In this document: positions 18,619 to 29,213 of the stretch, piece after piece
Position numbering within the stretch: the stretch's first letter is position 1
How the letters are laid out: the number at the start of each line of letters is the position of its first letter
Source: Anaerobacillus alkalidiazotrophicus
GTDB taxonomy: Bacteria; Bacillota; Bacilli; Bacillales_H; Anaerobacillaceae
Length of the DNA stretch: 64,000 bases
Reading direction: 5' to 3'
Assembly (NCBI RefSeq): GCF_001866055.1
Contig: NZ_MLQS01000001.1
Coordinates: 853,356 to 917,355 of the forward strand
Notes under the pieces: generated by a model
The model's database searches: none
Told to the model about the DNA's origin: nothing
The model's input: the letters and a program-made list of their open reading frames with translations, nothing else
Made by a program: the position numbers and the translations under genes

Positions 18619-18652
18619 AAGGCTTAGAGATCATCTTTAATCCCTAAGCCTT
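18619..18652 (-). terminator. Terminator of the que operon
   Basis: A 9-bp stem, AAGGCTTAG/CTAAGCCTT, with a 16-base loop, 30 bases after queF. The T-tract is modest on both strands. Confidence 0.6.
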
Positions 18653-18681
18653 TTAACTAAATGCTATACTCAGCAGCTTGA

Positions 18682-19173
18682 TTACCTATTATCAACTTTT
18701 TCTGGGTACATGTCATGGTTAAACATTCGTTGCTTTGCCATCTCTTCAAACATTGTTCCTTTTTTCCCATAGTTTGCGTAAGGATCAATTGAGATACCAC
18801 CTCGTGGCGTGAATTTCCCCCATACTTCAATATACTTCGGATCCATCAACTCAATTAGATCTTTCATAATAATGTTGATACAATCTTCATGGAAGTCCCC
18901 TTGGTTACGGAAACTAAAAAGATAGAGCTTTAACGATTTACTTTCAACCATTTTTTCACTAGGTATATATGAAATATAGATCGTTGCGAAATCAGGTTGA
19001 CCTGTTTTTGGGCAAAGGCTTGTAAATTCAGGACAATTAAATTTTACCCAATAATCATTGTCTAGATGCTTATTCTCAAAAGTCTCTAAAATTGATTTAT
19101 CATATTCGAATTTATATTCGACATTTTGGTTACCTAACAAAGATACACCTTCTAATTCATGATCTTTTCTCAA
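18682..19173 (-). CDS. queF: NADPH-dependent 7-cyano-7-deazaguanine reductase (preQ1 synthase)
   Basis: A 163-aa protein of the short QueF type. Catalytic Cys54 is in [11 protein letters not shown], and [10 protein letters not shown] carries the conserved Glu/His. It reduces the nitrile preQ0 to preQ1, the base inserted into tRNA by Tgt. It starts at TTG 19173, nine bases after AAAGGAG. Last gene of queCDEF, three bases after queE. Confidence 0.96.
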   Translation of the reverse strand: MRKDHELEGVSLLGNQNVEYKFEYDKSILETFENKHLDNDYWVKFNCPEFTSLCPKTGQPDFATIYISYIPSEKMVESKSLKLYLFSFRNQGDFHEDCINIIMKDLIELMDPKYIEVWGKFTPRGGISIDPYANYGKKGTMFEEMAKQRMFNHDMYPEKVDNR

Positions 19174-19176
19174 TGT

Positions 19177-19902
19177 TTACACTCCTTTTTTATTACCCCA
19201 AAGTAACGTATGAAGTTGTGGTAATACTCTTACATTATTGAATTCTGGATCAACGACAACTTTACTAACAAGCCATTCTAATTTTTGAATTAACATTAAA
19301 GCAAGTCGTTCGTTACTCTCATCAGATAAATCTTCATTCCCTACCTGTAAATAAAAAGGTACTGCAGGAAATTTTTTATGAACATTCTTTGCATATTGTA
19401 AATCTTTATCATTAAAAATAACTACTTTTATACTAACGTGCCCATTATCTATTCTTTTAGTTAAGAGTTGTAATATATCCTCTAATCTATCAAAATCTGT
19501 CTTCATACCACTGCTAGGGGGCTTAGGTGAAATCGTTAAATCGTCAATCTCAACCATCCAATCTTGCCAAACACTACCTTGTGTTTCTAGACCAACCTTG
19601 AAATTTTTCTCCTTTAGTAAACGAATAAGAGTGCTCAATGACTTAATAAGAGCTGGATTCCCCCCTGAAATCGTCACATGTTCAAAATTATCGAGTCCTA
19701 TTTTCTCTAATTCTCTAAAGATCTCTTCAGCATTCATCATCGTAATGTCTTCTTTGCCACTGCCATCCCAAGTAAAAGCAGAATCACACCAAGAGCATTG
19801 GTAATCACAACCTGCCGTTCTAATAAAAATAGTTTTTTTACCAATAACGGCCCCTTCACCTTGAATGGTTGGACCGAAAATTTCAATGACTGGTATTTTC
19901 AT
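19177..19902 (-). CDS. queE: 7-carboxy-7-deazaguanine synthase (radical SAM)
   Basis: A 241-aa radical SAM enzyme. The cluster motif CDYQCSWC (Cx3Cx2C) and the substrate region GPTIQGEG are clear. It rearranges carboxy-tetrahydropterin to 7-carboxy-7-deazaguanine in the queuosine pathway. ATG 19902 overlaps the queD stop as ATGA, so the two genes are coupled. Confidence 0.95.
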   Translation of the reverse strand: MKIPVIEIFGPTIQGEGAVIGKKTIFIRTAGCDYQCSWCDSAFTWDGSGKEDITMMNAEEIFRELEKIGLDNFEHVTISGGNPALIKSLSTLIRLLKEKNFKVGLETQGSVWQDWMVEIDDLTISPKPPSSGMKTDFDRLEDILQLLTKRIDNGHVSIKVVIFNDKDLQYAKNVHKKFPAVPFYLQVGNEDLSDESNERLALMLIQKLEWLVSKVVVDPEFNNVRVLPQLHTLLWGNKKGV

Positions 19903-20387
19903 TCCATCCACTCTCTTCTAGCTTCTGCATAGCTCGTTGGTGTTTCAAATAAACGAACAAACTCAACTCGTGGCTTTAACGTCTTGAATTGACTGTCTTT
20001 CAAATAGTCAGCCATTTTTTCATAAATCCATACAACCATATTTTCTGCTGTTGTATTCATAAGCGGTAATGTCTCATTTAAATATCTATGATCTAAATAA
20101 ATTTCAATTTGTTCTTTCCAGATTTTCTTAATATCACCAAAATCAATGGCAATACCAATTTCATCTGTTAGCGAACTAATTCCAAAAACGACTTTATACG
20201 TATGACCGTGTAGGTTCTTACATTTACCTTCATAATGATGAAGATGATGAGCTGCATCAAATGTGAACTCTTTACTTACTAGGACTCGTTTATTATGATA
20301 TCTTAGCTGTTCTTTTTGAATATCTTCACCAAACTTTTGAAGCTTATCGACAATACGAAAACCAAATAAGTTATGACTGTTACACAT
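19899..20387 (-). CDS. queD: 6-carboxy-5,6,7,8-tetrahydropterin synthase
   Basis: A 162-aa member of the 6-pyruvoyl-tetrahydropterin synthase fold. The zinc histidines lie in [20 protein letters not shown]. It turns dihydroneopterin triphosphate into carboxy-tetrahydropterin. The N-terminus is about 35 residues longer than short QueD forms, a form I recall from other Bacillus species. The start overlaps queC by eight bases. Confidence 0.94.
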   Translation of the reverse strand: MCNSHNLFGFRIVDKLQKFGEDIQKEQLRYHNKRVLVSKEFTFDAAHHLHHYEGKCKNLHGHTYKVVFGISSLTDEIGIAIDFGDIKKIWKEQIEIYLDHRYLNETLPLMNTTAENMVVWIYEKMADYLKDSQFKTLKPRVEFVRLFETPTSYAEARREWME

Positions 20388-21045
20388 TGGCTGCTCCTCC
20401 TTTTTGCTCCTCTAAATGCTTACGTAATCCTTCTTTACGGAGCTTACAAGCTGGGCACTCACCGCACCCGTCACCAATAATACCGTTGTAACAAGTTAAC
20501 GTTTTTTCTCTTACATATTCAAAGGCACCTAGTTTATCAGCAAGGGCCCATGTTTCTTTTTTATCAATCCACATTAATGGTGTATGAATGACAAACTGAT
20601 AGTCCATCGATAAATTTAACGTGACATTTAAAGATTTTATAAACACGTCACGGCAATCTGGGTACCCTGAAAAATCTGTTTCACATACACCTGTAATTAT
20701 ATTTTTTATTCCTTTGGCTTTTGCCATGATAGCTGCAAACGATAGAAAGAGATGATTCCTACCATCTACAAATGTTGAAGGTAATTCTCCTTCTCCACCT
20801 TCTTTTATCTCTATGTCACTTCTAGTTAATGCATTTGAAGTGAGTTGATTTAAAAGACTCATATCTATAACCGTATTTTCTACACCTAGATCACTAGCAA
20901 TTGCCTTTGCAACATCAATTTCTTTATTATGCCTTTGGTTATAATCAAACGTTACCGTTTCGACTACATCAAAGTTTTTCAGTGCCCAAAATAGACAAGT
21001 AGTCGAATCTTGTCCACCACTAAACACCACCAATGCTTTTTTCAT
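20380..21045 (-). CDS. queC: 7-cyano-7-deazaguanine synthase (preQ0 synthase)
   Basis: A 221-aa ATP-dependent enzyme with the PP-loop [11 protein letters not shown] at the N-terminus and a zinc site ([17 protein letters not shown]) near the end. It converts carboxydeazaguanine to preQ0. First gene of queCDEF. Its ribosome site lies inside a preQ1 riboswitch, so product preQ1 should shut off translation of the operon. Confidence 0.96.
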   Translation of the reverse strand: MKKALVVFSGGQDSTTCLFWALKNFDVVETVTFDYNQRHNKEIDVAKAIASDLGVENTVIDMSLLNQLTSNALTRSDIEIKEGGEGELPSTFVDGRNHLFLSFAAIMAKAKGIKNIITGVCETDFSGYPDCRDVFIKSLNVTLNLSMDYQFVIHTPLMWIDKKETWALADKLGAFEYVREKTLTCYNGIIGDGCGECPACKLRKEGLRKHLEEQKGGAANV

Positions 21046-21054
21046 ATTTAAACA

Positions 21055-21098
21055 CTCCTTAGTTTTTTTTAACGAGAGGAGATCGCGAACTCTCGATT
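21055..21098 (-). promoter_or_regulatory. preQ1-I riboswitch of queCDEF
   Basis: On the minus strand a GAGAG..CTCTC stem with a TTCGCGA-containing loop is followed by an A-rich strand (AAAAAAAACTAA) and AGGAG. This is the compact preQ1-I layout, an H-type pseudoknot whose 3' strand runs into the Shine-Dalgarno. Translational control is inferred from that overlap. Confidence 0.85.
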
Positions 21099-21187
21099 TT
21101 ATTAAGAAAATTTTATAATCTTCTATAAGACTCTTCTTAGAAAATGCCTCTCACTATTTTACATACTCGCTCCCATAAACACAAGAT

Positions 21188-21215
21188 GTCCCCTCTAGAA
21201 TATACTGGAGGGGAC
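21188..21215. terminator. Hairpin between dnaB and queC
   Basis: GTCCCCTC and GAGGGGAC form a GC-rich 8-bp stem 120 bases after dnaB. It lacks a clear T-run, so it may be an attenuating hairpin. Between it and dnaB, 21216-21335 holds a segment resembling repeat family A (GATTGAAGTCAGTGGC), too decayed to be sure. Confidence 0.4.
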
Positions 21216-21335
21216 TGCAAAATATGCTATTTAAACTACTCGTAACGCTCTGAGGCAAACTTCCTCGTCACATAGCTGCACGATGTAATCCATGAAGTAA
21301 CTCACGATGTGATTGAAGTCAGTGGCTACGCCATC

Positions 21336-22700
21336 CTAGGCCCCTGCTGGGATGTTATTTTCATCGAAACGTCGTTCTAAGTTAACGAATTTATTATACT
21401 CTTTCACAAAAGCTAGTTCGACGGTGCCTACTGGACCATTCCTTTGCTTGGCAATAATAATTTCAATAATATCTTTATTTTCGGATTCCTTATCATAGTA
21501 ATCATCGCGATAAAGGAATGCTACGATATCGGCATCCTGCTCAATACTTCCCGATTCACGAATATCTGACATCATTGGGCGCTTATCTTGACGCGATTCA
21601 ACTCCACGGGAAAGCTGTGAAAGGGCAATAACAGGAACTTCTAATTCCCTCGCAATTGCTTTTAATGTTCTGGAAATCTCAGAAACTTCCTGTTGACGAT
21701 TTTCACCACTTCTACCATCTCCTCGAATAAGTTGTAGGTAGTCGATCAAAATCATCCCTAAACCTTTTTCCTGTTTTAATCGTCGGCACTTTGCACGGAT
21801 ATCGTTTACTTTAACACCAGGAGTGTCATCAATATAAATACCTGCTTTAGAAAGACTCCCCATTGCCATTGTCAACTTCGTCCAATCTTCTTCTATAAGA
21901 GATCCTGTACGTAGTCGCTGTGCGTCGATATTTCCCTCTGCACAAATCATCCTCATAACAAGCTGAGATGCCCCCATCTCTAAACTAAAAATAGCTACAT
22001 TTTCATCCGTTTTAGTTGCTACATTTTGTGCTATGTTTAAAGCAAAAGCAGTCTTACCTACAGAAGGTCTCGCTGCAACAATGATTAAGTCATTTCGTTG
22101 AAAACCAGCTGTCATTCTATCAAGTTCAGAAAATCCTGTTGGGATCCCTGTGATATCACCTGTTCGATGCTGAAGCTGCTCAATATTATCATATGCTTCA
22201 ACGAGCACGTCCTTAATTGAAATAAACGCACTCGTATTCTTTTTATGTGAAACTTCTAAAATCGTTTTCTCTGCTTCATTTAATATTGCATCAACTTCTT
22301 CTTCTTCAGCATAACCTTCAGCTGCAATTGTAGTGGCAACACGAATTAAACGTCTTAATATAGACTTCTCTTCAACGATTTTACTATAGTACTCAACATT
22401 TGCAGCTGTAGGTACACTACCTGCTAGATCACTTAAATAAGATACTCCCCCGATTTCTTCTAGCCACTTTCTATCTTGAAGTTCTGCTGTAACAGTGACA
22501 AGATCAACAGGCTCTCCTCTTTCAGCTAAGTTTATCATCACACTGTAAATTCGCTGATGTGCTGCACGGTAAAAGTCCTCTGATGTCAATCGCTCTGATG
22601 CTGTGACAAGTGCCTCCGGTTCTAAAAATATTGCCCCTAGAACAGCTTGTTCTGCTTCAACGTTTTGCGGCGGAGTGCGGTCAGCAAATAATTCACTCAT
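21336..22700 (-). CDS. dnaC: Replicative DNA helicase (DnaB type; Bacillus name DnaC)
   Basis: A 454-aa hexameric helicase that unwinds DNA at the replication fork. It has an N-terminal domain (about 5-110) and a RecA-like motor with Walker A ARPSVGKTAF, Walker B MILIDYLQL and SQLSRGVE. It is called dnaB in most bacteria and dnaC in Bacillus subtilis. It follows rplI as in other Firmicutes. Confidence 0.97.
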   Translation of the reverse strand: MSELFADRTPPQNVEAEQAVLGAIFLEPEALVTASERLTSEDFYRAAHQRIYSVMINLAERGEPVDLVTVTAELQDRKWLEEIGGVSYLSDLAGSVPTAANVEYYSKIVEEKSILRRLIRVATTIAAEGYAEEEEVDAILNEAEKTILEVSHKKNTSAFISIKDVLVEAYDNIEQLQHRTGDITGIPTGFSELDRMTAGFQRNDLIIVAARPSVGKTAFALNIAQNVATKTDENVAIFSLEMGASQLVMRMICAEGNIDAQRLRTGSLIEEDWTKLTMAMGSLSKAGIYIDDTPGVKVNDIRAKCRRLKQEKGLGMILIDYLQLIRGDGRSGENRQQEVSEISRTLKAIARELEVPVIALSQLSRGVESRQDKRPMMSDIRESGSIEQDADIVAFLYRDDYYDKESENKDIIEIIIAKQRNGPVGTVELAFVKEYNKFVNLERRFDENNIPAGA

Positions 22701-22770
22701 GATGGTTCCACCTACCCTTTTTAATGTAAGATCTAGAATGATTGAAAAGTGATACCGTTACTTTATTGCA

Positions 22771-23214
22771 TTATCCTTCAATTACATGCACTTTAATTGT
22801 TGCTGTTACTTCTGGGTGTAATTTAACCGGAACATTGGTATAACCTAGTGCACGAATTGGTTCATCTAATTCGATTTTACGTTTATCTACTTTCTTTTTC
22901 ATTTTACCAAGTGTATCAGCAATTTGTTTACTTGTGACAGCTCCGAAAAGACGGCCACCTTCACCAGATTTTGCTTTAATTTCTACAGTAAGTTTCTCTA
23001 ATTCATCTTTATAGGCTTTTGCTTCATTTAACTTTTCTTCGGCACGCTTTTCTTCGCCTTGCTTTTTCACTTCTAATGTTTTTAAGTTTCCTGAAGTTGC
23101 TTCAGAAGCTAGTTTATTTGGAAGTAAATAGTTTCTTGCATATCCTTCCGAAACATTTTTGACTTCACCTTTTTTCCCTTTACCTTTTACATCTTGAAGA
23201 AAAATTACTTTCAT
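22771..23214 (-). CDS. rplI: 50S ribosomal protein L9
   Basis: A 147-aa protein beginning [18 protein letters not shown], the L9 signature, with the long connecting helix and a C-terminal rRNA-binding domain. It binds 23S rRNA near the L1 stalk. Its start overlaps the gdpP stop by four bases. Confidence 0.98.
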   Translation of the reverse strand: MKVIFLQDVKGKGKKGEVKNVSEGYARNYLLPNKLASEATSGNLKTLEVKKQGEEKRAEEKLNEAKAYKDELEKLTVEIKAKSGEGGRLFGAVTSKQIADTLGKMKKKVDKRKIELDEPIRALGYTNVPVKLHPEVTATIKVHVIEG

Positions 23215-25181
23215 GATTCTTTTCCCCCTTCAAAGTATTGATCTATTTTTTCTTTTAATAATTCTTCCGCTTCATCTACTGAAATGCCTTCAAGTTGTGT
23301 TGCAGCGTTTGATAAATGACCGCCACCATCAAGCATTTCCATAATTAATTGCACATTGACGTTTCCTAATGATCTAGCACTAATACCGATCGTATCATCT
23401 TTTCGTTTTGAAATAACAAACGAAGCCACGATACCATTCATTGAGAGTAGCGTATCTGCAGCTTGTGCAATCAGCACTTGACTGCAAACTTTATCCGAAC
23501 TTCCTTTAGCAATCGCAACACCATTACGGTAAATATGCGCATTCTCAATAAGACGAGATCGTTTAATATACTGATCTAAGTCTTGTTTAAGAAGTTTTTG
23601 AACCAAAGCAGTGTCTGCTCCTTGTGATCTTAAATAGGACGCTGCATCAAATGTTCTAGAGCCTGTTCTAACTGCAAAACTTTTCGTATCAACAATAATT
23701 CCCGCTAATAACGAAGTTGCTTCTAACAAATCGAGTTTTGTTTGTTTAGGCTGGTATTCAAGAAGTTCTGTCACTAGCTCAGCTGTTGATGATGCATAAG
23801 GCTCCATATAGACTAAAACTGACTCTTCAATAAATTCTTCACCACGGCGGTGATGATCTATCACAATTACACGATCAATTGTTTCCAAGACTTTCGGCTC
23901 AATCACTAGCGAAGGCTTATGTGTATCAACTACAACTAAAAGAGTATCATTCGTTACCTCTTCTAAAGCTTCTGTAGGAGTAATAAAATGCGCCCATAAG
24001 CGATCATGTCTCTCTACTTCCTCCATTAACTTCCTTACGTCCCTACTAATATTTTCAGGGTCTAAAATAATATATCCTTCTTTACCATTTAGTTGCGCTA
24101 ATTTTAGTACACCAATAGCTGAACCTACCGCATCCATATCAGGATTTTTATGACCCATAATCATGACACGGTCACTTTCTAAAATGAAGTCACGAATTGC
24201 GTGGGAAATAACACGTGCTCTAACCCTAGTTCGTTTCTCTACAGCATTTGACTTTCCGCCATAAAAACGAACCTTACCGTTTTTTTGTTTAATAGCTACT
24301 TGGTCACCACCACGTCCTAGTGCCAAATCTAAACTTGATTGAGCAAGTAATCCAAGCTCTTGGAACGTTCCTTGCCCACTACCTACTCCAATACTTAGTG
24401 TAATAGGTATTTTTTCGCTAGAAGTAGCTTCTCTTACCTCATCGAGTAAATCAAATCTTGTTTCTTCAAGTTTTTCGAGAACTTCTTGGCGGAATATAGC
24501 TAGAAAACGATCTGATGACGTCCTTCTTAGAAAGACACCGTGTTCCTTTGACCAATTATTTAAAGTAGATGTAACTTGGCTCATTAACTTACTTCGAATT
24601 TGGTCTTCCATACCTTGTGTTACTTCATCATAATTGTCTAAGTAAATAATAGCAATAACAGTTTGTTCCTTTTCGTACAGCTTTTTCACATAAACTTCTT
24701 CTGTTATATCAAAAAAGTAGATCAGCCGTTCATCTCTCTTTATAAGAGCTCTAAAAACATTTTCGCCAATTTGAATGGAAGTCTCTTTTTCGTCACTGTC
24801 AATAACACTAAATAAATCTTCATCAATTTTAGTGATTGGTTGACCGATGCACTCTTCTTCTATAAATGAAGTAACCATAGGATTTACCCATTGGATTATT
24901 TTGTCTTCATTGTAGAGAAGCATACCGATCGGCATTTTCGTAACCGCTTCCTCCCCAGCCTTATTAACTCGATACGACAGTGTAGAAATATATTTTTCTA
25001 AATCTTTAACAAAATAATTTTTCGCTTGAATAGTATAGATAAGTCCGACCCCTAAACATAGAAAGCCGACTAGGCCAAAAATCCATTGATATAACGTTAA
25101 TATTCCAATAAAAATGGCTGCCACAGCAAACAAGGCGATGACATGATATCCGTGCCACCGTTTAAATAAGAACTCTGGCAT
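23211..25181 (-). CDS. gdpP: Cyclic-di-AMP phosphodiesterase GdpP (YybT)
   Basis: A 656-aa membrane protein. Two membrane helices (about 12-50) precede a PAS-like domain, a degenerate GGDEF domain (SSDRFLAIF in place of the active motif) and a catalytic DHH/DHHA1 module ([40 protein letters not shown]). It hydrolyses c-di-AMP to pApA. A c-di-AMP riboswitch and KtrAB potassium genes lie 2-4 kb upstream on the same strand, a functional grouping. Confidence 0.96.
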   Translation of the reverse strand: MPEFLFKRWHGYHVIALFAVAAIFIGILTLYQWIFGLVGFLCLGVGLIYTIQAKNYFVKDLEKYISTLSYRVNKAGEEAVTKMPIGMLLYNEDKIIQWVNPMVTSFIEEECIGQPITKIDEDLFSVIDSDEKETSIQIGENVFRALIKRDERLIYFFDITEEVYVKKLYEKEQTVIAIIYLDNYDEVTQGMEDQIRSKLMSQVTSTLNNWSKEHGVFLRRTSSDRFLAIFRQEVLEKLEETRFDLLDEVREATSSEKIPITLSIGVGSGQGTFQELGLLAQSSLDLALGRGGDQVAIKQKNGKVRFYGGKSNAVEKRTRVRARVISHAIRDFILESDRVMIMGHKNPDMDAVGSAIGVLKLAQLNGKEGYIILDPENISRDVRKLMEEVERHDRLWAHFITPTEALEEVTNDTLLVVVDTHKPSLVIEPKVLETIDRVIVIDHHRRGEEFIEESVLVYMEPYASSTAELVTELLEYQPKQTKLDLLEATSLLAGIIVDTKSFAVRTGSRTFDAASYLRSQGADTALVQKLLKQDLDQYIKRSRLIENAHIYRNGVAIAKGSSDKVCSQVLIAQAADTLLSMNGIVASFVISKRKDDTIGISARSLGNVNVQLIMEMLDGGGHLSNAATQLEGISVDEAEELLKEKIDQYFEGGKES

Positions 25182-25192
25182 AATTTCAACTC

Positions 25193-26131
25193 CTACTCAT
25201 TTCGAGTTTTCATTCTTTTTCGAAGTTCGAATCCTAAATCAATTATACCTAAAATTCTATATATATAAAGAAGAAATGGGGCTATAATCGTAACAATTAT
25301 AATTATGATAGGAATTGATTTATTTAACTTCTTGGCATAACAGTAGTAAAATACGACTGCTAACCCTTGAATTGTCATGACAATTTCTAGTAAGGGAAAC
25401 AAATTCCACATGACAATATGAAGTGCGGTCCCTTCTTGTAGGCCAATAATCATTAAAATAGAAGCAACTAGATAATACCATAAAAATGACTTCGGAAATG
25501 ACCATTCTCTAAATGGTTTAAACTTAGGTACTTTCATACCAATTCTTTTTAATACTGCATATGCAATAAGTTGGATAAATAAGGCATAAAAAGCTCCAGT
25601 TGAAATAATAATAGATGGCGCTAGAACGATAAGCTGATTAGTAAAGTCGACAAGCTGAGCAAGCTGAGCACTTGGATCTTGTCCCAATGCAAGTAACATT
25701 GCTTCAGCAGCATTGATTGATTCAATCATTAACTCCTGAGTTGCTTTCACTGGATGAATATCAAATATAAGAATACTTAAAATGAAATAAAAAAGCAGAT
25801 TAACAATATACGCTAAACTACCTCCTAATAAGACAGTAAAGGCAGACTTTTTTCTTCTAAATAATTCCCCAACTACTAGCCCACCACTTCCAAAAAAGAT
25901 AGCACTAATAATTAATAATGGTCCCCCAATAATAAATGAAACAAATGAAGCTACAAAAAATAACAGTAAGCCAGGTTTCCACCCATTTCGTAAGGTATAA
26001 ATAATAAATGGTAGTGGTAGTATCCAAATTAAAACAGAACCCAGTACTGGCAAAATGACTGTCGTAAAAGCTATTAATGCAAATATTGCTGCAAATATCG
26101 CTCCTTCAGTCATTACCTTTGTGTTTTTCAA
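25193..26131 (-). CDS. yybS: DUF2232 membrane protein YybS
   Basis: A 312-aa polytopic membrane protein with about eight hydrophobic segments, matching the YybS/DUF2232 family, which is consistently found upstream of gdpP. Function is unknown; it resembles small-molecule uptake components in topology. TTG 26131 follows AGAGGGAAATAAGA. It ends 11 bases before gdpP, so the two are probably co-transcribed. Confidence 0.88.
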   Translation of the reverse strand: MKNTKVMTEGAIFAAIFALIAFTTVILPVLGSVLIWILPLPFIIYTLRNGWKPGLLLFFVASFVSFIIGGPLLIISAIFFGSGGLVVGELFRRKKSAFTVLLGGSLAYIVNLLFYFILSILIFDIHPVKATQELMIESINAAEAMLLALGQDPSAQLAQLVDFTNQLIVLAPSIIISTGAFYALFIQLIAYAVLKRIGMKVPKFKPFREWSFPKSFLWYYLVASILMIIGLQEGTALHIVMWNLFPLLEIVMTIQGLAVVFYYCYAKKLNKSIPIIIIIVTIIAPFLLYIYRILGIIDLGFELRKRMKTRNE

Positions 26132-26201
26132 TCTTATTTCCCTCTTTTCTCTAAATGACTAAATGATTTATCTAAACATAGGATCGTTTCTTTTAACCCC
26201 A

Positions 26202-26255
26202 AATATTTTTCTTACCCTTAACGTCTTTCTATTTGTTAAAGGTAAGAAAAATATT
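26202..26255. repeat. Long AT-rich palindrome between yybS and the second ktrA gene
   Basis: Arms of 15 bases (26202-26216 and 26241-26255) are exact reverse complements. Inner TTAAC/GTTAA pairs extend the stem. No T-run follows on either strand, so it is not a standard terminator. The rest of this 293-base gap shows nothing else. Confidence 0.6.
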
Positions 26256-26424
26256 ATATAGTAACGAACACCATTACCGTATGACTCGTTAATGAAATTT
26301 TTCTCATAAATAAGGTATGTTACTAGCATCTTCCCCTATCACCTTATAATATAAACAACCCTCAATAATTTTCACTATTTTAGCCTGTAAAAAGTAAAAT
26401 TCTACAATTGATTGTAACACACGA

Positions 26425-27081
26425 TTATAAACTCTCATCTTCAAATCGTTTTAAGTCATTGTTATGGCCTATTAGTATTAAAATATCTTTATCTAAAATG
26501 ATCTCGTCAGGAAGAGGCGTGATAATAACTTCTTCCCCTCGCTTAATCCCTAATATTGTACACCCATATTTAGCACGAATATCTAACTCAAATATCGTTC
26601 GATTTGCTACTTTATTTGAAGCTATTAGCTCCATTATACTGTAGTCAGGTGAGAGCTCAATATAGTCTATAATTTTCTCTGATACTAAATAATGAGCTAT
26701 TCTTACACCCATATCATGTTCAGGATGGATAATTCGGTCTGCACCAATTTTTTCAAGAACTTTATGGTGGTAGTTGTTTTGAGCTTTTACCCATACTTGG
26801 CTTACATTTAATTCTTTAAGTAAAAGTGTACAAAGAATACTAGCCTGAATATTATCACCAATTGCAACAATAACATGTTCGAAATTCCTAATTCCTAACG
26901 ATATCAGCGTATTTTCATCCGTCACGTTAGCAATAACAGCATGTGTTGAATAATTAGCAAATTCGTTAACTTTATCTTCATTTGTATCAATAGCTAGTAC
27001 TTCATGGCCCATTGAATAAAGTTCCTTACATACACTTCCACCAAATCTCCCTAATCCTATCACTGCAAACTGTTTTTTCAC
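26425..27081 (-). CDS. KtrA/KtrC-type potassium uptake regulator, second copy
   Basis: A 218-aa cytoplasmic RCK protein with a Rossmann domain (VIGLGRFGGSV) binding ATP/ADP or NAD(H), and a C-terminal RCK_C domain (about 135-218) of the type that binds c-di-AMP. By eye it is about three-quarters identical to the KtrA encoded at 28525, on the other side of ktrB. Such rings gate KtrB-type potassium transporters. The start follows a weak ribosome site. Two RCK genes flanking a single ktrB suggests a local duplication giving alternative subunits. Confidence 0.9.
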   Translation of the reverse strand: MKKQFAVIGLGRFGGSVCKELYSMGHEVLAIDTNEDKVNEFANYSTHAVIANVTDENTLISLGIRNFEHVIVAIGDNIQASILCTLLLKELNVSQVWVKAQNNYHHKVLEKIGADRIIHPEHDMGVRIAHYLVSEKIIDYIELSPDYSIMELIASNKVANRTIFELDIRAKYGCTILGIKRGEEVIITPLPDEIILDKDILILIGHNNDLKRFEDESL

Positions 27082-27167
27082 TTAGATCAACCCAATCCAT
27101 ACTTTTTATTGTCTCTCTTATTTTAAACATAATTTCGTTTTGAAAGAATATAAAAATCTAAATGTTT

Positions 27168-28523
27168 TTACCCGATAATTACTTTTTCCTTAGGATAATG
27201 ATAACGCTCAGTAGTTTCTGTTCCTCTCATTATAAATAGAAATGAGAAAATACCAATTCTACCAATAAACATCAGTATAATAATGACTTGTTTTCCAAGA
27301 ACGCTTAGCTCAGGAGTAATTCCCATTGATAATCCTGTTGTTCCAAAAGCTGAAGTAACTTCAAAAATAATATGCATTAACGGAAACGGTTCATATGCAG
27401 CTAAAATAATAATTGATAGCCCGCAAATAAAAGTAGCAACACAAATCACTACAAACGATTTTAAAATGTCTTCTTGGTCTAGTTCTCTATGAAATATTTT
27501 TACGGATTGTTTTCCACGAGCAAAAGAAAATATAGCTAACAATATAATAGCAAATGTCGTTGTACGAATTCCACCACCTACACTACTTGGAGAAGCTCCT
27601 ACAAACATGAGGAAACTTAACATCAGCTGTGTTGCAACGGAAAATTCACTAACATCCATAGTCGCTAATCCACCATTTCTAGTCGTAACAGATTGAAAGA
27701 GAGAATAAAAAAACTTCTCATGCCATGATTTATCTAATAAAAAATTTGACCAATCAAAAAGTAAAATAAAAAACATACCGAAAAATATTAAACTAAAAAA
27801 AGTAATCGTCGTTATTTTCGTAAATAATGAAAAACCGAACTTTTTCTTATTTCTTTTTGCCTTGATAAAATCCTTTACTTCAACTAATACTGGAAAACCA
27901 ATAGCACCAAGAGTGAGAAGAACAATATTAACGCTTTGAACAAAATAATCGTTAGCAAATGGAACTAATGACTCCCCAGTAATGTCAAACCCAGCATTTG
28001 TTGTAGCACTAACTGCTGCAAAAAAACCTTGGAGAAAAGCTTCTTGCCATGTTGAAAAATAAGTGAGGTAATATACCCCTAATATAATTGTACCAATTAA
28101 TTCAATGAATAAAATGAGTTTTAAAATTTCTTTCATTAATATTACTAAGCCTGAAAATGTTGCCCTATTTTGATCGGTCATAATTAAATGACGTTCTCTT
28201 AATCCAATCCTTTTCCCTAAAATAAGCCAAATAAATGTTCCAAGAGTCATAATACCGATACCACCAAATTGAAGCACAAACGCTAAAATGAATGTACCAG
28301 GAACACTAAACGTATCCGCTGTTGAAACAACGGTTAAACCAGTCACACTAACTGCACTAACTGCAGTAAATATTGTATCAATAAGACTTAACTCTACCCC
28401 TGGTTTTTGAACAATAGGTAAACGAAATAAGATCGTAGCGGTAAAAACGGCCCCGAGGTAAAACAAAACAATCATCTGTACAGAGGTTAGCCGAATGTTT
28501 AATCCTTTTTTATGAGTAAACAT
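27168..28523 (-). CDS. ktrB: Potassium uptake transporter KtrB
   Basis: A 451-aa Trk/Ktr/HKT-type membrane subunit with four M1-P-M2 repeats. Selectivity-filter glycines are seen in repeats such as AVSVTGLTVVS, ATTNAGFDI, TRNGGLATM and AFGTTGLSMG. It moves potassium, usually with sodium coupling, under control of a KtrA ring. ATG 28523 follows GAAGAGGGC at the end of ktrA; a TTG at 28544 would overlap ktrA. It forms an operon with ktrA behind the c-di-AMP riboswitch. Confidence 0.95.
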   Translation of the reverse strand: MFTHKKGLNIRLTSVQMIVLFYLGAVFTATILFRLPIVQKPGVELSLIDTIFTAVSAVSVTGLTVVSTADTFSVPGTFILAFVLQFGGIGIMTLGTFIWLILGKRIGLRERHLIMTDQNRATFSGLVILMKEILKLILFIELIGTIILGVYYLTYFSTWQEAFLQGFFAAVSATTNAGFDITGESLVPFANDYFVQSVNIVLLTLGAIGFPVLVEVKDFIKAKRNKKKFGFSLFTKITTITFFSLIFFGMFFILLFDWSNFLLDKSWHEKFFYSLFQSVTTRNGGLATMDVSEFSVATQLMLSFLMFVGASPSSVGGGIRTTTFAIILLAIFSFARGKQSVKIFHRELDQEDILKSFVVICVATFICGLSIIILAAYEPFPLMHIIFEVTSAFGTTGLSMGITPELSVLGKQVIIILMFIGRIGIFSFLFIMRGTETTERYHYPKEKVIIG

Positions 28524-28524
28524 T

Positions 28525-29181
28525 TTATAAGCCCTCTTCTTCAAATCGTTTTAAATCATTATTTTCCCCTACTATAATAATAATATCTTTTTCAATAACC
28601 ATTTGATCCGGAGTTGGAGAAACAATGACCTCGTCCCCTCTTTTTAAACCTAAGATTGTACAGCCAAATTTTGCTCGAATATTAAGTTGGGCAATTGTTC
28701 GTTGTGAAACCTTTTCAGTTGCCATCAGTTCAACGATGCTGTACTCAGGTGACAGTTCAATATAGTCAATGATCTTTTCTGAAACTAAATAATGAGCTAC
28801 TCTAATACCCATGTCATGTTCTGGGTGAATAATACGATCAGCACCAATTTTCTCAACGACTTTATGGTGGTATTGATTTTGAGCCTTTACCCAAACTTGC
28901 TTAATATTTAGTTCTTTTAAAAGTAACGTACATAAAATACTCGCTTGAATATTATCGCCGATTGCTACAATAACATGTTCAAAATTTCTAATTCCTAATG
29001 AAGTTAAGGTATTTTCATCGGTACCATTTGCAACAACTGCATGTGTTGACGTTTGAGCATAATTATTAACTCTTTCTTCATTTATATCTATTGCAAGAAC
29101 TTCATGACCCATTTTATATAATTCTTTACATACACTCCCACCAAAACGCCCTAGACCAATCACCGCAAATTGCTTTTTCAT
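28525..29181 (-). CDS. ktrA: Potassium uptake regulator KtrA
   Basis: A 218-aa RCK protein with GLGRFGGSV nucleotide-binding loop and C-terminal RCK_C domain. It gates KtrB in response to ATP/ADP and, in known homologues, is inhibited by c-di-AMP. ATG 29181 follows AAGGGAG; the longer frame from TTG 29202 would begin before this site. It lies directly behind the ydaO-type riboswitch and its terminator, and its stop is next to the ktrB start. Confidence 0.95.
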   Translation of the reverse strand: MKKQFAVIGLGRFGGSVCKELYKMGHEVLAIDINEERVNNYAQTSTHAVVANGTDENTLTSLGIRNFEHVIVAIGDNIQASILCTLLLKELNIKQVWVKAQNQYHHKVVEKIGADRIIHPEHDMGIRVAHYLVSEKIIDYIELSPEYSIVELMATEKVSQRTIAQLNIRAKFGCTILGLKRGDEVIVSPTPDQMVIEKDIIIIVGENNDLKRFEEEGL

Positions 29182-29213
29182 AGTAAAACTCCCTTTATTC
29201 AATTATCATAAAA

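Noticed and set aside
26202..26255. Intrinsic terminator after the second ktrA gene
   Set aside because: The stem is strong but no T-run follows on either strand; listed only as a palindrome.
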